From Liolophura sinensis (lineage: Eukaryota > Mollusca > Polyplacophora > Chitonida > Chitonidae): a stretch of 64,000 nt of DNA. Made by a program: the position numbers and the translations under genes. This document shows positions 1-13,600 of the stretch, in pieces. Each line of letters starts with the position of its first letter. The stretch's first letter is position 1. Under the pieces are notes generated by a model that saw only the letters and a list, made by a program, of their open reading frames with translations, made no database searches and was not told the DNA's origin. Where the stretch lies: assembly GCF_032854445.1 (NCBI RefSeq), contig NC_088295.1, forward strand, positions 15,799,385 through 15,863,384, read 5' to 3'.

Positions 1-518
1 GTAGCACATCAGACACAAACTCCATATTGTACACACATCAGAAAGCAATTAAATGATGTTAGCCATCTAAGTCACACAAGATCACAGAGATTACTACATC
101 ATGAGAAAGAGGAGCTAGTTTTGACTGGGAAAATACAGGTGTCCATGAAGAAGCTTGGGTGACGCTTCCTGTAACATTTCAGATGGGGGCATAGCAGATG
201 TCCCAGAATTAACCAGTGTGATGTGCCACTGCCTCTCAACATTTCTGATTGAGGCACTACACCTACACCCTGTATATACTGACTACATTAGCTCAAGTAC
301 ATATACATCCATTAACTGGTATAGTAACATACATGCACAAAAACTTGCCTAGTTTTCATAAAGAAGAGAGTATGGCTATGGTACAGCTATGGTACAGTTT
401 TGTCTACAGCTATGTCTACAGCAATGGTACAGCTATGTCTACAGCTATGGTATATTTACATGTACATGCAAGTTTAGTTATCAACATACATTACAGATAT
501 GTATAAAATATAACCTAC

Positions 519-3500
519 CTGCACAGACCCTCTGGAATGGTCTCCAGGTTATTGTTAGCAGCCGAAAACACCTCCAGTTCAAACAACTTCCCTATACTGG
601 CTGGTATACCCTCAAAGTCTAGCTGATTGGAATTGACGTACAACTTCTTCAGTTCAACCAATTTACACAGGGAATTCTGAATCCAATGAAAGCACATGTC
701 TAAAGATTAATGAGTAACCTATAATGACCCATGGTAAACAAAGTAAGTGAACATGATCCATCATTGTTGAATGTTTAGCTGTGAGTAGTCAGAGATATTG
801 GCTCAAGAAGCAGTCTGTTATCTCTTGTTAAACCACATTTATAAATTACAGTTTTCCTCCATTTCTGCATTAATAATTATGAAAGCTGAAAGAATTCATG
901 TAAGTACTGAAACAATACTTACAGGCAAAGCTTTCAACTTATTTCTTGATAAGTTGAGGTACTCCAAACTGCCCCAAGAATCTGATAAAGGAGACATATT
1001 CCAAAGTTAGGTAAAAACAATATTCTTATCTTTTCTCATCTCATAATATTCATATATGCAAAATGTGTATTGAAATACAATAAGTTACCCTTGCAGATAC
1101 ATAATACATATGACTGTATCTGCACAAAAGATCCCGCAAATTGGCAAACTAAATAAAATTCACACCACAAAGCCTTACATGTACATATAGCTTACAGAAA
1201 AAACTCACAATGAGCTGTGGCATTACAAATCAGCATATATAAATCACAGATCCTAAGTTCTGACAAAGTCAAAGTTCAGACAAGTCAAACCTTGATACTC
1301 ACTTATGTACATATACTGAGGTATAGGTATCAACAATTTACAGGTAGCTGTCACTATTCATCACTACAGAGAGTTATGAAAGAATATTCAAGCGGCAAAC
1401 AATGTGAGTACATATATGTAAATTATACACAAATGTATTCATATATTAAACATGAACTGCATTCAGTCATGTAAGAGCAGGCACATGAATTACACAGTAT
1501 ATATATTCTACATAAACATCTTGAGGCATTTATATGATACAATTCACAGACATATCAAATCTTTTTACACTGCACTTCAAACATTAAAAACACATGTACA
1601 CTTTATAAATCCATGAACTCCATGGTGCACTGTTAGTATTAGCACAGAGAAACACTGAATACATATAGCAACCATTATCGTATTGTCGTTACTGTTATCA
1701 GCTTGGCATGCTTACATACTGTTTTTATACCTACCAATGTCTTATTTTAATAACTGTTAGTGCAAATATATGAAGATCATACATGATGTAATATAATCTA
1801 TGTGTATTTGTTTACAGAAGTGAATATTTAGCCATTCTCAGCATGGCAATATTAAAGTGTAAGTACAATTATGACAAATCACTGTTACAATGTAACCTAA
1901 CATAAATGTTTTACTTTGGTGGGCCAAACCAAGAAATCAGTGAGCAAGTTTGGATCCCTATATATATTTCCCAAAATTGCATTTTACACCTGTACTTTTC
2001 TTTAACGAGTCAAGAAATTCTTCTTATGAGTCTATGAAGAAGAAAACTAGACAGATTCTGAGTTGTACATTGTGTTTCATGTCCGAATCACCTGTAAACA
2101 ACTAATCATAAATTATTTTGGCATACATGCACATACACTAAAATGTACACTTTACTGTTGTAAACTGATATCCCCTTTTATTCATATATTTAAAAAATCT
2201 GTAATGCACATGTACTCAAGGTCAATGTTCTCAGGCAATTTCTACCCACAGCATATCCAGGTGGCTAACACCAATCATGGAGATAAAACACAGATATTGT
2301 GCAACCCTAAGAAATATCTATCGACCGAACTGTCAGCTGTTCCATGTGCGTGATCTTATTGATTTACATGTACTTGAATTTACTCCTTACCCAAGAACAT
2401 TTTACTTCATATTTTAAGATGCTCAAGTTTATGTATGAAGGAACTTCTGAAAGTCCACAAGGAAAATGATGTAGTACTTAGCATAATGCAGGCTTTTGAG
2501 TGGCTGGTAGATATGCATCAATTAGAAAGTCTAGCTTCGTAGCTCTTAGTCTAACTTTTGCTATACCACAATTATCACATATGTATAAAATATCTGATTG
2601 TATGGGCATGCACATTTAAGACCTTAATGCACTCAGATCTGACACATGCCAAGTCATACAAACTTGAAGAATACTAAAATATAAATTGAACTGGCATATA
2701 TAAATACATTTTCAAGGAATGAGCCTCCATAATGTGTAAAAACGCACCATTTTCACAGCTATTATGCTGTAAATGTTTGCGAAATACCTCTTTGCTTTAC
2801 GAGCATAACTGTACAGAAACAGTGATGTAATGCAGTCAAAAACAGAAGAGTACAACACCTGGACAGAAACAGTGACGTATTGCAGTCAAAAACAGAACAG
2901 TACAACACCTGGACAGAAACAGTGATGAACTGCAGTCAAAAACAGAAGAGTACAACACCTGGACAGAATCAGTGATGTATTGCAGTCAAAAACAGAACAG
3001 TACAACACCTGGACAGAAACAGTGATGAACTGCAGTCAAAAACAGAAGAGTACAACACCTGGACATAAACAGTGATGTATTGCAGTCAAAAACAGAAGAC
3101 TACAACACCTGGACAGAAACAGTGATGTATTGCAGTCAAAAACAGAAGAGTACAACACCTGGACAGAAACAGTGATGTATTGCAGTCAAAAACAGAAGAC
3201 TACAACACTTGGACAGAAACAGTGTTGTAATGCCGTCAAAATCAGAAGAGTACAACACTTGGACAGAAACAGTGATGAACTGCAGTCAAAAACAGAACAG
3301 TACAACACCTGGACAGAAACAGTGATGTATTGCAGTCAAAAACAGAAGACTACAACACCTGGACAGAAACAGTGATGTATTGCAGTCAAAAACAGAACAG
3401 TACAACACCTGGACAGAAACAGTGATGTATTGCAGTCAAAATCAGAACAGTACAACACTTGGACAGAAACAGTGATGTACTGCCGTCAAAAACAGAAGAG

Positions 3501-6500
3501 TACAACACCTGGACAGAAACAGTGATGTATTGCAGTCAAAAACAGAAGAGTACAACACTTGGACAGAAACAGTGATGTATTGCAGTCAAAAACAGAAGAG
3601 TACAACACCTGGACAGAAACAGTGATGTACTGCCGTCAAAAACAGAACAGTACAACACCTGGACAGAAACAGTGACGTATTGCAGTCAAAAACAGAACAG
3701 TACAACACCTGGACAGAAACAGTGATGTATTGCCGTCAAAAACAGAAGAGTACAACACCTGGACAGAATCAGTGATGTATTGCAGTCAAAAACAGAACAG
3801 TACAACACCTGGACAGAAACAGTGATGAACTGCAGTCAAAAACAGAACAGTACAACACCTGGACAGAAGCAGTGATGTATTGCAGTCAAAAACAGAACAC
3901 TACAACACCTGGACAGAAACAGTGATGTATTGCAGTCAAAAACAGAAGACTACAACACCTGGACAGAAACAGTGTTGTAATGCCGTCAAAATCAGAAGAG
4001 TACAACACCTGGACAGAAACAGTGATGAACTGCAGTCAAAAACAGAACAGTACAACACCTGGACAGAAACAGTGATGTATTGCAGTCAAAAACAGAAGAC
4101 TACAACACCTGGACAGAAACAGTGATGTATTGCAGTCAAAAACAGAACAGTACAACACCTGGACAGAAACAGTGATGTATTGCAGTCAAAATCAGAAGAG
4201 TACAACACTTGGACAGAAACAGTGATGTACTGCCGTCAAAAACAGAAGAGTACAACACCTGGACAGAAACAGTGATGTATTGCAGTCAAAAACAGAAGAG
4301 TACAACACTTGGACAGAAACAGTGATGTATTGCAGTCAAAAACAGAAGAGTACAACACCTGGACAGAAACAGTGATGTATTGCAGTCAAAAACAGAAGAG
4401 TACAACACTTGGACAGAAACAGTGATGTGCTGCCGTCAAAAACGGAACACTACAACACCTGGACAGAAACAGTGATGTATTGCAGTCAAAAACAGAAGTC
4501 TACAACACTTGGACAGAAACAGTGATGTAATGCAGTCAAAAACAGAAGCGTACAAAACTTGGACAGAAACAGTGATGTACTGCAGTCAAAAACAGAAGAG
4601 TACAACACCTGGACAGAAACAGTGATGTACTGCCGTCAAAAACAGAAGAGTACAACACCTGGACAGAAACAGTGATGTATTGCAGTCAAAAACAGAAGAC
4701 TACAACACTTGGACAGAAACAGTGATGTACTGCAGTCAAAAACAGAAGCGTACAAAACTTGGACAGAAACAGTGATGTACTGCAGTCAAAATTAGAACAG
4801 TACAGTACCTGGACAGAAACAGTGATGTATTGCAGTCAAAAACAGAAGAGTACAACACTTGGACAGAAACAGTGATGTATTGCCATCAAAAACAGAAGAG
4901 TACAACACCTGGACAGAAACAGTGATGTATTGCAGTCAAAATTAGAACAGTACAACACTTGGACAGAAACAGTGATGCACTGCAGTCAAAAACAGAACAG
5001 TACAACACCTGGACAGAAACAGTGATGTACTGCAGTCAAAAACAGAAGAGTACAACACCTGGACAGAAACAGTGATGTACTGCCGTCAAAAACAGAAGAG
5101 TATAACACTTGGACAGAAACAGTGATGTATTGCCGTCAAAATCAGAAGAGTACAACAGCTGGACAGAAACAGTGATGTACTGCAGTCAAAATTAGAACAG
5201 TACAACACCAGGACAGAAACAGTGATGCACTGCAGTCAAGATCAGAAGAGTACAACACCTGGACAGAAACAGTGATGTATTGCCGTCAAAAACAGAGAAG
5301 TACAACACTTGGACAGAAACAGTGATGTAATGCAGTCAAAAACAGAAGAGTACAACACTTGGACAGAAACAGTGATGTATTGCCGTCAAAAACAGAGCAG
5401 TACAAAACTTGGACTGAAACAGTGATGTATTGCAGTCAAAAACAGAAGAGTACAACACCTGAACAGAAACAGTGATGAACTGCAGTCAAAAACAGAACAG
5501 TACAACACCTGGACAGAAACAGTGATGTATTGCAGTCAAAAACAGAACACTACAACACCTGGACAGAAACAGTGATGTATTGCAGTCAAAATCAGAAGAG
5601 TACAACACCTGAACAGAAACAGTGATGTACTGCCGTCAAAAACAGAAGAGTACAACACTTGGGCAGACTAGTCTAAGGCGGGCAATGTTCCCCACTACAG
5701 GTTGATGTCACACAAATCTGTTTATATAAAGACTCATCATAGGTGGGAAACAGTGTACTTAAAATACATGCTGAACTCACACAAACAGCTAAATGATTTT
5801 ACTGATCCAAGATTTGACTAGTGTAAATTTTCAACTGTTTCATCCTCAAAAGTACTTTTTTCAGTGGAATTCATGCATACAATTATTATGAAAAATGATT
5901 TGTCAACAGACATGCAAGCTTCATACTGCACACATTATTTCAATGTATTCTTTAGTTCTCATGAAAGGCTTCGAAATACCGGTAGCAGTGGTGGTTGAAA
6001 AGGTTAAAGAACTAGGGTATTCCTTTGCCAGTTATGGAACTTTACAGTTTGTTATTTCATAGCACAGAAGATAATAAATATCCATGTTTTATGTGCAAAA
6101 ATGCAGATATTTCACATATGTGCATGTATTTTCTTCCAGACAGATACGAAACATGTAACAAGAAACATATTAAAGTGATATTGCATAGAAAGTGCATGCA
6201 CTTTTTTTTATCAAAGAACTTAAAAAAAAAATCATTTATATGTTTATTTACATGATGTCTTATGTCAAATTCCGAATATTTCATCTACAAGATGGAAATC
6301 ATAGCGGTGTTTAAAGAATTGAGCAGCATCATGAAGAAGTCATCACACATTAACAGGCACTGCAAAAACTGTTGATGCATGTCTGCAAACAAGCCATGGC
6401 ACCATAAACTGGACTTAAACTGCAGGTTTCAACGGGCAATGCCTAAACCTTGTTAGTGAAGGACCTTCACTTGTCACAGAATTAATGCTGTAACAGCTGT

Positions 6501-7592
6501 AACTTTACAGCCTCTCATTCCCCTTTTTTCCAATTTCTAATGTTTACAGTTCTCTTCCTATGGCACACCATGCTATCTCCAACCATGATAGATATGGTAT
6601 ATTTCTACTTAGGTCTAAGACCTATATGTGTTGGGTGATAATTATTAAATATGGTTAATATTGAGGTTTCATTCTGGAAACTGAATATTAAAAACTAGCA
6701 TAAACAGCCTAAAGTTAACTCTACAGAAAGAGAGAAAATCAAAGCATCTTCTGGTATACTTACGACACTCTTCAGTGGCAGTTTTATATAAACCTACACA
6801 CAGAAGATCACCATATCATGGACGGTATATGTAAAACCTTTATAATCGCAGATAATGCTTTGCGCAGGGTAAAAATTTATGGTGTTACAAAAACATCTTA
6901 AGATTTTGGAGGTGTTTGTTCCTCATCAAATATTACTTCTCGGTTCAAAAAATCCTGAAGATCCCATTTCATACTGAAGTTTTCTTTTTGAATAACATCT
7001 CTTTCTTTATTAAAGCATACAATTTGTGGTAATTGTCAAACTTGACATTCTAAAGAATTTATTATCTCCCAAATTAACATATGTTTTATACAAAAGGGCA
7101 AAACGACACACTATCTGCTACTAATATAATAGTAATCTGGGTTGAAAAGCATGTATATGTAGCTCTGATTTAAATGCACCAGGAAGTTGTATTTCCACAT
7201 CAATGAACATGCTGAAGTGTCCTGACATCAGTCTTGAAGGAAAAATGCTCTACATGAATATACTGGTTGCATACGTGGAATAATAACTTTGTAGGTCACG
7301 AACCAATTTGTGTTTTATTTATAGTCACAGATTTAAATATTTATAACAAGCTTGACTTGTAGATATTACTGCTAGTTGTATACGGAAGCTGGGCATGCTC
7401 CAATATTTATGACGGTGCATAAATGTAAACACGGACATGTATTAAAGCAAGCGCATTCCCTGACGCAGCTCTTAAAAATGCAGCGCTCTCCAATCAAAAC
7501 GCGCATAACATATATTGTACATTTTGGGACAAAAGACATAATAACTTCAAACTGGAACATATGGTACATGAGAAAACAATAGATATGGTTAC

Positions 7593-7643
<51 letters not shown>

Positions 7644-10600
7644 ATACAATCATTCAGTAGTGAGGTCTGAATATTATAACTCTTCAATCATAGCATACTG
7701 GTTATCAGTTGACACATAAATAACATCTCAGCATGTTATCTTTTTTCCACATTCCTGTTAGCTATTTCCAAATTTAAAACAACCTTTATACAATGCTGAT
7801 GCTAAAAGGTATACATAACACAGTTTGAGAGGCCATGTTCACACCAGTAATTGCAAACATTCATCCAAGCAAATATATGACATGAGCGAATCAAGGCCAT
7901 TTTGTCACTTGTTACTTGGGGGAGATTGTTGACAGTTATATATGTTTCACTGAAGTTTTACCCAAAACTCTGACATAATGTTCAAGAAATTTTCAGGGAA
8001 ATAAGTTTTGATCTCAGTTAAGACAAACCTTTCAAATTTAAATGTAACACTTTCTTTCTTTCAAAATGCTGTTGTAGACTAAGTTGGCTGTAACCACCAT
8101 GACAATCTTAAAGACAGGTGTGTTACAAATTTGTAGTTACATTCAACTTAGCCTATGATATCTTTGTGAGTCCATATGAACTGGTGGTAACGTGGCTACA
8201 TTCATATTAACATGTAAATATCTCCCATTAGACACAACCATAAAACACAGAGAGACTGTGAAAGTACTGACCTATTGTAAGAGGGAGTTCTGTGATCTCA
8301 TTGTTACTCAGGTTAAGCCTCTTCAGCGACCTCAACTTGTACAGGGGCTCCGGGACACGCGGCAGATCATTGAATGCCAAATCAAGTTCTGTAATCAGCA
8401 ATGCATTATGATAAAGTTGTGTAAAGCTGTAGTGTGCACTACTTTCTCATATACCATGACATATTTTCTCATATACCCTAACGCAGCAAAATTTTTACAA
8501 GAAAATACATATGGAAATCAGATATATTTTCCAGATCGGAGCTGAGGTTTAAACAAAGGTTTAATATCTGAACAGATTTTGAGCTTTAACATGGAAATAA
8601 TAACTTAAGTCATCTTTATTTTCTGTCTCATGGATATACCTTAAGTCATCAATAATGTCCGTACCTTGTAAATTAGTGAGAGTGTCAAGTCCTGTGGGGA
8701 AATTGCCCAGGGTGCGCTGAGTGTTCCTCATATGCAGGGTCTGCAGGGATACCAAGGCTGGCAGTTGTCTACACAAATACAGAAACAAAGTTTCAGTTTA
8801 CACAGTATATTCCTACACTGCTGTGTGTATTTCGTAACTAGAATCTATATGTCTGAAATACCCCTCTTCGATCCTCGAACAATTCCAAAAGTAAAAGAAA
8901 GAAAACTATTAAGAAAACCTCAAAAGAAATGACAATTTGGTTAGTTTGTCTTCATATAGATTGCGTCAATGGCTATTCGTGGTGTGCACTGATTGCACTG
9001 TCTGTACATCCAGTTGGAATGAGGAAATGTATCAATCAGAAGACAATACAGTACCTGAACGGGAGTAATTATGGAAATAATTACCCAATTGTAATTAAAC
9101 TTAAAGGTGAACTGTCTCAGTTTTATGTCTCACTTTACGTAACTGAATGGTATACCTGTGATATGGAAAAAAAACATGAAAACAAAAAAATGCATCTAGT
9201 GAGTTGTTTTACTTGTAGAAATTAAAAATATAATTAACGCCAAATATTCTGAGAAAAGGAAACTCACATCGCTTGTCTGCCCTTGAATGGCGCTAGTTTG
9301 CCAAATATGGCGTAACAGTGACGTAACAGTGGTACTCTGGTTAAGAGGCACAATGTCGGCTACATTGGATGTGATCCACGTTTTTTGGACAGGAAAACTG
9401 CTTTGGTGACCAGGAATATTGAAAATAGAAGGTACTGCTTCGACAATCGTCAGATTTTTTTACTTTTCATTCCACTTTGGAATCAAATTCAAAACCCCAT
9501 TTTTAGTCTGTAAGCTGGGTCAAAACATGCCTCCTCAAAATGGTGGGAGCATAATTTTAAGTGCTTATTCGACATGAAATGGTCTTGTCGTATGGCGATT
9601 ATCCATTTTCGTCGAATCAAGGGGTCTAATGGGAAGGCATGAAAACTAATCCAATTTTAATTCGGTGTGTGATCAGTACAGCTGATAGCTACACAAAACA
9701 GCATTGCTCCACTGTGACGTCATGAACTAGGGAGGCAAATATTAAAACGTGTAGAGAATACCAAGCTTCATAAAACTCCAACTCTCAGAATTGAATAAAG
9801 TTGTTTTTTTATAACATCTAGTGATCTTAATTCTTTAAATCACTTCGGCTCTGTGTTTCAGATACCTCTAGGATATGCTGTGTCAATATTGCGGGAAAAA
9901 GTTGATAAACTGGGACAGTTCACCTTTAAGCAGACACAAGTTTAGATTATAGGGAAGATATATGCTAAGTTTCATGCAAATAGGTTCAGTACTTTAGGAA
10001 GAGTTGAACAGACAAAAATGGAATACATTGGAAAAGCACTATTACACAAAGTTCTAAATGAGGTTAATCATGAAAATAATTACCCCGCCTGTCAATAAAC
10101 TTAAGCATGCACAAGTTCAGAATACATGCAAGATGTATGGTAAGTCTAATCAAAATCAGTAGTTTGGGAGGAGAAGTAAGGATAAAATTGTGTGTACGGA
10201 CAGACAGACAGAAAGAAAGACAGAGAGGATGACTCCAGTATGCCCCTCAACAAAGTACATGTATAAAAGCGCCCATAGTGTTATACTTGGCTGAAAAAAG
10301 CGCTTACTTGACTAACCAAATAACGTAAGATTTCAAAGAAAGAGATACTTAAATCCCATTTTTCAACTAATCATAAATCACACACTTAGGTCACCAAATC
10401 TACTGGAAATGAACCTTCTCTACAGCTAATGTTGCCCAATACATGTACTTGTATTTTCTTTACCCCATTCCATCCAGGGCATTCTAATAACGTTACAATA
10501 ACAATACAATGACACATACAATGTACTCATTAACTGCCAGGATAAGTGTTCATTTCAAACAGATGATTTGTTTTGGAGTGAATTCAATTCATATCTCAGT

Positions 10601-13600
10601 TAATATTTCATCAGTAAAATTAAAATTAAATAACAAAGTCACACGTCCGCATGCATGTCTACTACATGTTTACATCATTCAAAGTTTATATTTGCACGCC
10701 ATTATTCCTGCATCCCTCAAACCCTGTATAAGATTTGGTTAAACAGGTGAGGTTTTACCTGAGCTGTGCGTGTAAAAGTGGGTTGTTGTTGAGGATCAGT
10801 GTGTGTAGATTGGCCAGTCGTCTCATCTGTGGGGGTAGGGTATCTGTTAACAGTACAAGCTGGTAATGAACATAGACATCACAGATAGCATACCTGAATC
10901 TCACAAAATTGAACAAGAACTGATTTGTGTCTTTGTTTCACGGTTTTCCCAGAATCCAAAAATTTCTGGACAGACTTAATTACATTCCAGGAAATTGGTC
11001 CTGAATTTACGATGAATTACCTCCCATGTTACATTACAGTTACCATGATAGTAACTATGATAATGAACGCCACATTAGTTAGGAACTAGGAGAAGTGGGA
11101 CCTTGCAGATTAAAGCTTATATCGTATTGTATTTATTTAGGGCCAGGATATTACCTCCCACTGGATTTAAAAAAGTTTACTACCTGGCTTTCCAAATAAG
11201 TTTACAAAACTAGAATCTGTCTTAAAGCCAGGTCCTCAACTAGCTTATGCCGCTTTAACTCACTTTCGGAGGTCCCACCTAACCACAGCTTACACCTAAA
11301 CGTTCACTTTTTAAATGGGAGTGACATCAAGGGAGGTAATCCAATACAGCCCTATTGATAAAACTATTACCAACATGTATATCAATGATGTATTACTATT
11401 ATTATTAGAGAGCATGTGACAGACACTACATGACTTCTAATCTGCCAAGAAATGTGCATTTGCTATCAATCCACTGAGTCAACCTTTCCAGAAGTTTGCA
11501 TAAAAGTCATTACTAGAGTTCGCTAAGACTTTCAGGTATAGTATAACACTAACTTACCTATTTTGTTGTGGCTCAGATCCAGATAAATCAGGTCAGTCAG
11601 GTTGATGAACAGCGGGTTGGGGATATTCTCAATGCTACAGTACACACAAAAACAAAATTATTTGATACTTGTTTATATCATACTGAAGAGCTTTCCGCTA
11701 AAAAGTAATATGAATGACAGCCACTTTTACGGGTGGAGGAAATGGAGGAGTCCTAAGGGTAAACTACCAATGTTTATGAAACTACTGACTAACATTCCTG
11801 TATGTGATGTACAGATATGCATACCATATTGATGCAAGACAAGTAATCTTCAATAAACACTTGATGAACTCATTCCTACAACACACAACATAGGCAACTT
11901 AATAAAGGGTTGTAGATATTCTGAACAGGTTGCTAAATAAAGGCTTTCAGGTATTATAAATGCAGGGATTCATAGAAGTCCAAATTTTTATGACCGGAAA
12001 CTCAAAATTTAGTTGGTCCAGGTTAACTTTATTTATATTTTAAACACCAACTTTAACCTGATATTGAGTTTAATTCCACATTAGCCACTGGTAGTTCTGT
12101 GAAAATGTAAAATTACGTGACAAGGATTTTAATTTCATTTAAGGTTCACTTCTGATCACGATCTAATTGTTAATATGTACAAATATAAGTGTTCTATATT
12201 ATGTTCTATAAGTATATTATCCTGATCAGAGATACACATTGTATAATAAAACAGCTATACAGTGATGCATGTTCAGTTGTTGTTTGTTATATTAAAGGAA
12301 AGAAAGGAACTTACAAACATTAAATCAAAAGTACATGTAAATATGAGCAAAATACAGCGATACACACTGTACAGTAAATCACCTAAAGTATCGCACTTGA
12401 GTTACTGTCGTTTACTTTTGTATGATCTGAGTTGGCGGCAAGATGACAGAAGAGAGTGATTGGCCCCCAGCCAATTTCATTTCCCTGCATTACACTTTAT
12501 AGCTCTAGTTGCTAATCCTTGCCACTTGAGGTCAAGTCACTGACAGTGAGGTAAGCAGGTCTACCGACTAGTAGGCCACTTATGCATCTCTAAATATACC
12601 CATGAATGAAATCGAAGAAAGTATCAAGAAGTGATGCCTATTACAAATCTTTAAATTCCAAACACTGTCTCAAAGCATGACCACGCCAAACAAAATGCAC
12701 TATGTACACTGCAGACGGACCGATTATTCAGGCAAGGCCTACGTGGAAGTCACCTCAAACAGATATCTGGTTAACAGTTGTCTGCTGAGAGCCCTTATTA
12801 TGCAACACATGTGTACAAATGTATTTCAGCTAGAAACAAACTTCAATGAGGAAACTCTGTTATCAGCTTCCCGTGTCCATGTAATTCCGCTATTTAGTAC
12901 TGGTATGTCAATCTACACGCACATTTTCTATCGTTACACTCAGAACTGTCCTATCTATTGCAGAAGTTACCTTTCCCACGTTTTGAAATCGGGAACCCCC
13001 ATTAAACTCAGAAAACTACCACGATTAACTTTGACCCCTTTTCAGTGGCACTGTGTGGGAGTCCTGCATATCGGGAGTGTTGTTGACATATTAGAAATTC
13101 GCACAACACTGACTGGCAAAAATCACACCATCATCAAGCTTAATGAACTTGTGGAGATTTCGAATCCAGTAATTTTAAGTTGTTGCTTTAAACGCAGTTT
13201 AAGTGATCATCTGCTGGTAATTGGCAAGTAAATGCTAAGTTCTATTATAGCTATATTAACGGACATTTGACATGACAATGCAAATTAAAAAGGACTGGGT
13301 TGTCACGCTCATGCTCAACAATCTCCAGGGCGTTTTTTCCGTATTCCCTTTCATCATAAAATGACAATCACAAAACAATCAACGTGCTCCTCCTGTGCAG
13401 TAAACCTTTATGTACTACATTCCTTATGATTAAAACAAAGAAAAACATGAACTGTTGGTGGCAGGAGCATAGACTGACTGCTCAGTGAAGCATGAGCTTG
13501 TTTATTCCATTCGGAGACTGCCTATATAATCCCCTGACCACCGCCGATGCTCTCCCGGGGCGCAGTCAGTAAGAACCACAATCAACGCAGTAAATCCTGG

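Noticed and set aside
1-518. Next FLII exon (after ...EGLCR)
   Set aside because: Read on the minus strand, no segment matched the expected following repeats with an AG acceptor; the exon probably lies left of the window.
3130-4125. 81-codon frames within the 50-bp array
   Set aside because: They arise from three repeat units read in register; the identical frames 750 bp apart mirror the higher-order repeat, not a gene.
8192-8545. 117-codon plus-strand frame
   Set aside because: It is the antisense of the FLII exon at 8272-8388, which has clear homology and splice sites.
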